Part shown: positions 60,124-64,000 of the stretch, in pieces
Position numbering within the stretch: the stretch's first letter is position 1
Layout of the letters: every line of letters begins with the position of its first letter
Source of the DNA: Ignelater luminosus
Taxonomy: Eukaryota; Arthropoda; Insecta; Coleoptera; Elateridae
Length of the DNA stretch: 64,000 bases
Direction of reading: 5' to 3'
NCBI GenBank assembly: GCA_011009095.1
Contig: VTPC01000997.1
Span: forward strand, 62,001-126,000
Notes under the pieces: generated by a model
What the model saw: only the letters and a program-made list of their open reading frames with translations
Told to the model about the DNA's origin: nothing
The model's database searches: none
Program-made: the position numbers and the translations under genes

Positions 60124-63001
60124 CTATTTGAGAGCAGTGCTAACAAGAAAAACAGAAGGTAGAAAAAAAAATTAAAAAAACTACTGGCTGATTTGTAAAT
60201 CAATCTTGGTAACAGTGAAAGTTGCATTTATCAGTTGTTAGACTAATAGTAACAGACGCGAGTGAAGTGTGGACATTAGGAAAGTCAGAAGTAAAACTGG
60301 TAAGATAGCTATTAAGGAAGGTATTTGATAGCAAGAGAATGAAAGATGGTAACAGTAATAACAAGAAGGAATACCAGAATAATTAAACAAGCCATAGGCC
60401 TTCTAGGCCTATAGTGTTAATACATATAAATAGAGGCACAGAGAATAATTAGCTATCGAAAGCGTTGATTTAGAAATGTTACGTTTTTATTTTAAAACTG
60501 CCCAGTTGTACATTTTGTAAGTATCTTACATACTAAAATATTTTTAGGTTGCTAATTGAAACAGTCCTTTTTTAATTGCAGCGAAAGCATGAGCTAGAAC
60601 TTTAAAAACGATTTAGTAAATAATTTGCATGGTAAAGCACATAATTTGAAGTACATGTAATTTAATTTTAACCCAAATTCAGATGCTCCTCCAGATTTGT
60701 ACATCAACTGAACAGTAAAAAACAGCAGGTTTGACGTTTTTCAAAACTTTTCATTTAAAAACTACACGTTAATTATAATCATCTAATTGAAAAGTATTCA
60801 GAAACAAATAATTGTTAAACCAGTTATCCTACTACGTGTACCGTAAAGGCAATAAAGAATTTCTGTGATGTTTTAAGATTTTATTTTGTTTTATAAAATC
60901 TTTAATCCATGTTTATAAATAAAAGGTTTCATATTTCAAAGCCTGCAAGTCTCAAAAGGAGCATTTGTCAGCTTTTCGCATAAAAAGCTTGCTTCTCCCG
61001 TCACATTATAGTAAGGAAAGTGGTTATACCCTTATGGCTATTGCTTTTGTATCAGAAAAGCTATTAATAATTGAAGCTGTGGCCGTAGAAGCGGAAAATC
61101 CAGAAAAACAAGATAATTTTTTTCAGAATATACAGAAACAAGTAGGGATTCCCCTATTTTCTTCCTATCACATTTTATGGGTGCTTAAATAACTTCTCAA
61201 GGTAATCGATAATACTTAATTTATGGGTAGTTAAGAAAAACTTATACTTTTTTTGAGCAATAATTTTCCTTTTTACGTCCAAACAAAGTTTTTTTTGTAT
61301 CGCAAGCTTTAAAACGAAAACACAACTGCTATCCAATTTGTAAAAGTTTTTCTTTTATTTTTCTAAATGCTGAATGATAAAAAAAAGCGGAAAAGGCTTA
61401 CTTTATCCACGGAATAAACTTTGAAATTCCAATAACTTTTCAACGGAAACCAACTGAAAATCGCATTTTATCCACAATATTGCTATTGTCACTGTAATTC
61501 AAACCACGTTGGCGTTCTACATGCATTTGAATTTAGCTATTTGAACGCTTGCGTTTACATTGCCGTTTTCCATCACTTCCGATAATATCGGTATAGCGGT
61601 TAGTTTTGCGCTGTTTAAATTGATGTGGGATTTAGATGAATACAATAATTAGCATATAGATCAGAATTTGAATCAACGTCATTCTTCTCTTCTGTTATTG
61701 AAATATTTAAAAGTACAATAGATTATTTGAATAAATTTGAGAAGATCGTTTTGTACTTTCTATTTGAAATCGAATACCGAATAAGTAAAATATAAATTTT
61801 TGCTCTTGTAGAAAACTACCATGTTCACAAATATGATTTAATTTTTAATTGAAATATTAATGGAACTCTTGAAATGTAAAATGAAGTCGATTAAATTTCC
61901 AGATTTAAAAACCAAATAATTATTCCGTAATGGTAGGCACGGACAACAATTTATAGGGCGTGTAGGGAGTTTTAAAATGCATGCAAAACGTTTAGTTCAA
62001 CCACACTCATTATTACAACACAATTGATAGTAGCGAGTAATTAGATAGAATTAAAGGTGGGGTTTTGTAAACTTGACATTGGCAGCAGGATTTTCTCTTT
62101 ATACAATTTCCTAAAATTTATTATACCACAAATGTTTATAAATTCAGTTTGTAATTGTCTCTGTACTGTGGAATTTCTTTGAAATTGTCTTTGATAAGAA
62201 GAAGTTTGTTGTAGAATTTGTCTAACTGTATGAGAGACCTTTCATTGTGATAGATTATATTTAACATACCTAGAACACCACAAGGATAGCTTGGGAAATT
62301 TTAATTTATGCTTAATTCAATAAGCGTGCTTGTAAACATAGATAGTTAGATTCCAGTCCAAAACAAGCTATTATCAGCAATATTAAAAACTTCTAGTTAG
62401 AACACATATTTTACGTTAATTAACGAAGATTAGTAAAGTAGAAACACTACAGTGGGAAAGCAACAAGCTCTAATATAAAAATTAAGGGCCTTTCCAGATA
62501 TCTTACTAACGAAAATTTAAAATTTTACAACGTCATTCGACGTAGCTCTTTTGTGCTTTATTAAAAATTTTATTACCTAACAGTAACATCTCTTTCTTTA
62601 ATTAAGCAAAAATTTAATTTCTCTTACTTTACGACTAACGAGTCCTATAACTAAAATAAAATCTGCCTTGTCAAAATTGATATTTCAATCAAATATGATG
62701 CGTGATACCGTGATGTGGATACCTAGAATATCTTGTTTAATAAATTAAAAAAAAATTTTTAATATCTTATATCACCTTCCCAACTCTAATTATCTACAAA
62801 AAAATCTTTTCTATTTTTTTAAAATATTTTTGATATTAATTTGTTCTGTACTTAGGCACTAGGTGTGTCTTTTGTAGCATTTTTCATATTTAAAATGTAA
62901 TTTTTTCGTATTGCATGGGTTCACAATGTAACTAATTTAATCCTGCCGAATTATGGAACACTGTAATTAATAGAATCTTATCCTGTTGTAGTTGCAAACT
63001 A
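60124..63001. other. AT-rich stretch without a recognisable gene
   Basis: The frame 60965-61192 (plus, 75 codons) has a mixed composition but no recognised domain. A short hairpin, ATAGGCC-TTCTA-GGCCTAT, lies near 60396-60414. Confidence 0.4.
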
Positions 63002-63003
63002 TA

Positions 63004-63930
63004 CGAGGTCTGTTCAAAAAGTATCGCGAATTTTGAATTTCCGTGGGTTACGTATATTCGATTTTCGATTTTTTTTGTGGCGTTATGTTGGTACTCATGT
63101 CCCTCACGCATGCCGACAAGTTTGGCCATTTTGAATGTTCAGTTAATTTTTGACAGCTGTTTTACTTGGACGTGTTTTGGCTCGTTTCCGATTTTTGCCT
63201 ATTCCAAAAAATGGATCAAAGAATCTGTATCAAATTTTTTGTGAGAAACAAAATTAAGTGCGCGGACGCATTCCGAATGTTGACTGTGGATTTTGGTGAA
63301 GCTACCTTGGACCGAAGCAACGTTTATCTGTGGTACAAAATGTTCTCAGAGGGCCGAGAAGATGTGAACGACGAAGAGCGTGCTTTTGGCTTTGCTTACA
63401 ATTTTCTTCGATTGCAGGGGCGTGGTGCATCATGAGTTCTTGCCACAGGGTAGAACGATCAATAAGGAATATTACCTGCAAGTTATGCGCTATTTGCGCG
63501 ACGAAATCCGCCAGAAACGCCTAGATTTGTGGAAGAACAAAAATTGGCTTTTGCACCATGATAACGCCCCTGCTCACACATCGTTGCTTGTGCGCAAATT
63601 TTTGGCCAAAAACAACACACTAATGATGCCGCAGCCATCGTATTCCCCAGACCTGGCCCCCTGTGACTTTTTCTTGTTCCCGAAACTGAAGAGGCCCATG
63701 AAAGGACGACGCTACGCTACGATTGAGGAGATAAAGACGGCATCGAAGGAGGAGCTGAACAAGATCACAAAAAATGATTTTTTGAAGTGTTTCGAGGATT
63801 GGAAAAAACGTTGGCACAAGTGTATAATATCTGATGGGGATACTTTGATGGGGACAAAATAGATATTCATGAATAAATAAATAATTTTTGAAAAAACACA
63901 AAATTCGCGATAGTTTTTGAACAGACCTCG
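63004..63930 (+). mobile_element. mariner element, internally deleted (927 bp)
   Basis: Flanked by TA (63002-63003 and 63931-63932). The 32-bp terminal inverted repeats, starting CGAGGTCTGTTCAAAAA, match at 31 of 32 positions (63004-63035 and 63899-63930). Roughly 0.35 kb is missing compared with a full mariner. The terminal sequence differs from the other two mariners in the window, so this is a third lineage. Confidence 0.95.
63211..63862 (+). pseudogene. mariner transposase, DD34D type, internal deletion
   Basis: The start at 63211 gives MDQRICIKFFVRNKIKCADA and WYKMFSEGREDVNDEERA, the first helix-turn-helix and linker of a widespread insect mariner family. A deletion near 63387-63394 removes the rest of the DNA-binding domain and the block with the first catalytic Asp, and shifts frame. 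The sequence resumes at FFDCRGVVHHEFLPQGRTIN. It keeps the second Asp in LLHHDNAPAHTS (63560-63562) and the third in YSPDLAPCDFFLFPKLKRP (63665-63667), with 34 residues between them, and ends at TAG 63860-63862. The C-terminal region has an uninterrupted frame from about 63395. An N-terminal Met upstream at 63166 also exists, but 63211 fits the family start. It cannot be catalytic without the first Asp. Confidence 0.93.
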
Positions 63931-64000
63931 TATAATAGTAACCATGAAAATAATTTTGAAACGGAACTCACTAATATCAACTGAAATACTTTAAATTGTT

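Noticed and set aside
59664-60227. Open frames running through the second N run
   Set aside because: Same reason: gap bases translated as unknown residues.
1-64000. CRISPR arrays, bacterial operons or riboswitches
   Set aside because: No regularly spaced direct repeats with unique spacers and no bacterial gene; the repeats present are eukaryotic transposons and microsatellites.

Overview
The window looks like an AT-rich arthropod, most likely insect, nuclear genome. The evidence is three mariner (DD34D) elements, two piggyBac transposase fossils, a piggyBac-type MITE, a pogo-like transposase relic, LINE and Penelope-like relics and long gene-free AT-rich stretches. The species cannot be named from the sequence. 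I recognise no intact host protein-coding gene, rRNA, tRNA, CRISPR array or bacterial gene. All recognisable protein homology belongs to transposable elements, so this is probably intergenic or large-intron DNA. Two runs of exactly 400 N (30519-30918 and 59724-60123) are scaffold gaps of conventional size.

Layout. 1-9 kb: LINE RT relic (minus, about 2.8-3.15 kb), a 590-bp piggyBac-type MITE with TTAA target duplication (3409-3998), a pogo/Tigger-like transposase relic (minus, 4.5-5.2 kb) and an internally deleted mariner with perfect 28-bp TIRs (8259-9130). 9-20.7 kb: mostly unannotatable AT-rich DNA, two (TA)n tracts and a sharply GC-rich, hairpin-rich island of about 230 bp at 14986-15217. 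20.7-25 kb: a broken piggyBac transposase (minus, 24886 to 22643) carrying a 554-bp foldback element (23123-23676) inserted at a TA. Removing the insert and one TA rejoins the reading frame.

23.5-40.2 kb: the stretch 23477-30518 is repeated in the same orientation as 30919-40199, on either side of the first gap. Homology runs exactly to the last base before the gap and from the first base after it. This is the pattern left by two overlapping haplotype contigs placed in tandem, so a false duplication is the leading explanation. The copies differ by several large indels, including about 196 bp versus 2345 bp at one site.

40-64 kb: LINE RT relic (minus, 43.15-43.7 kb), a longer LINE ORF2 relic (plus, 44.3-46.7 kb) next to a Penelope-like RT relic (minus, 46.8-47.8 kb), a decayed mariner (49573-50783), a second and different piggyBac relic (55643 to about 57.36 kb, minus), a pair of diverged repeats with a 58-codon ORF (58.2-59.0 kb) and a third mariner with an internal deletion (63004-63930). 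No transposase here looks able to act as written, but two mariners have near-perfect ends that a related transposase might still recognise. No gene network can be described; the value of the window is its transposon record and one probable assembly error.
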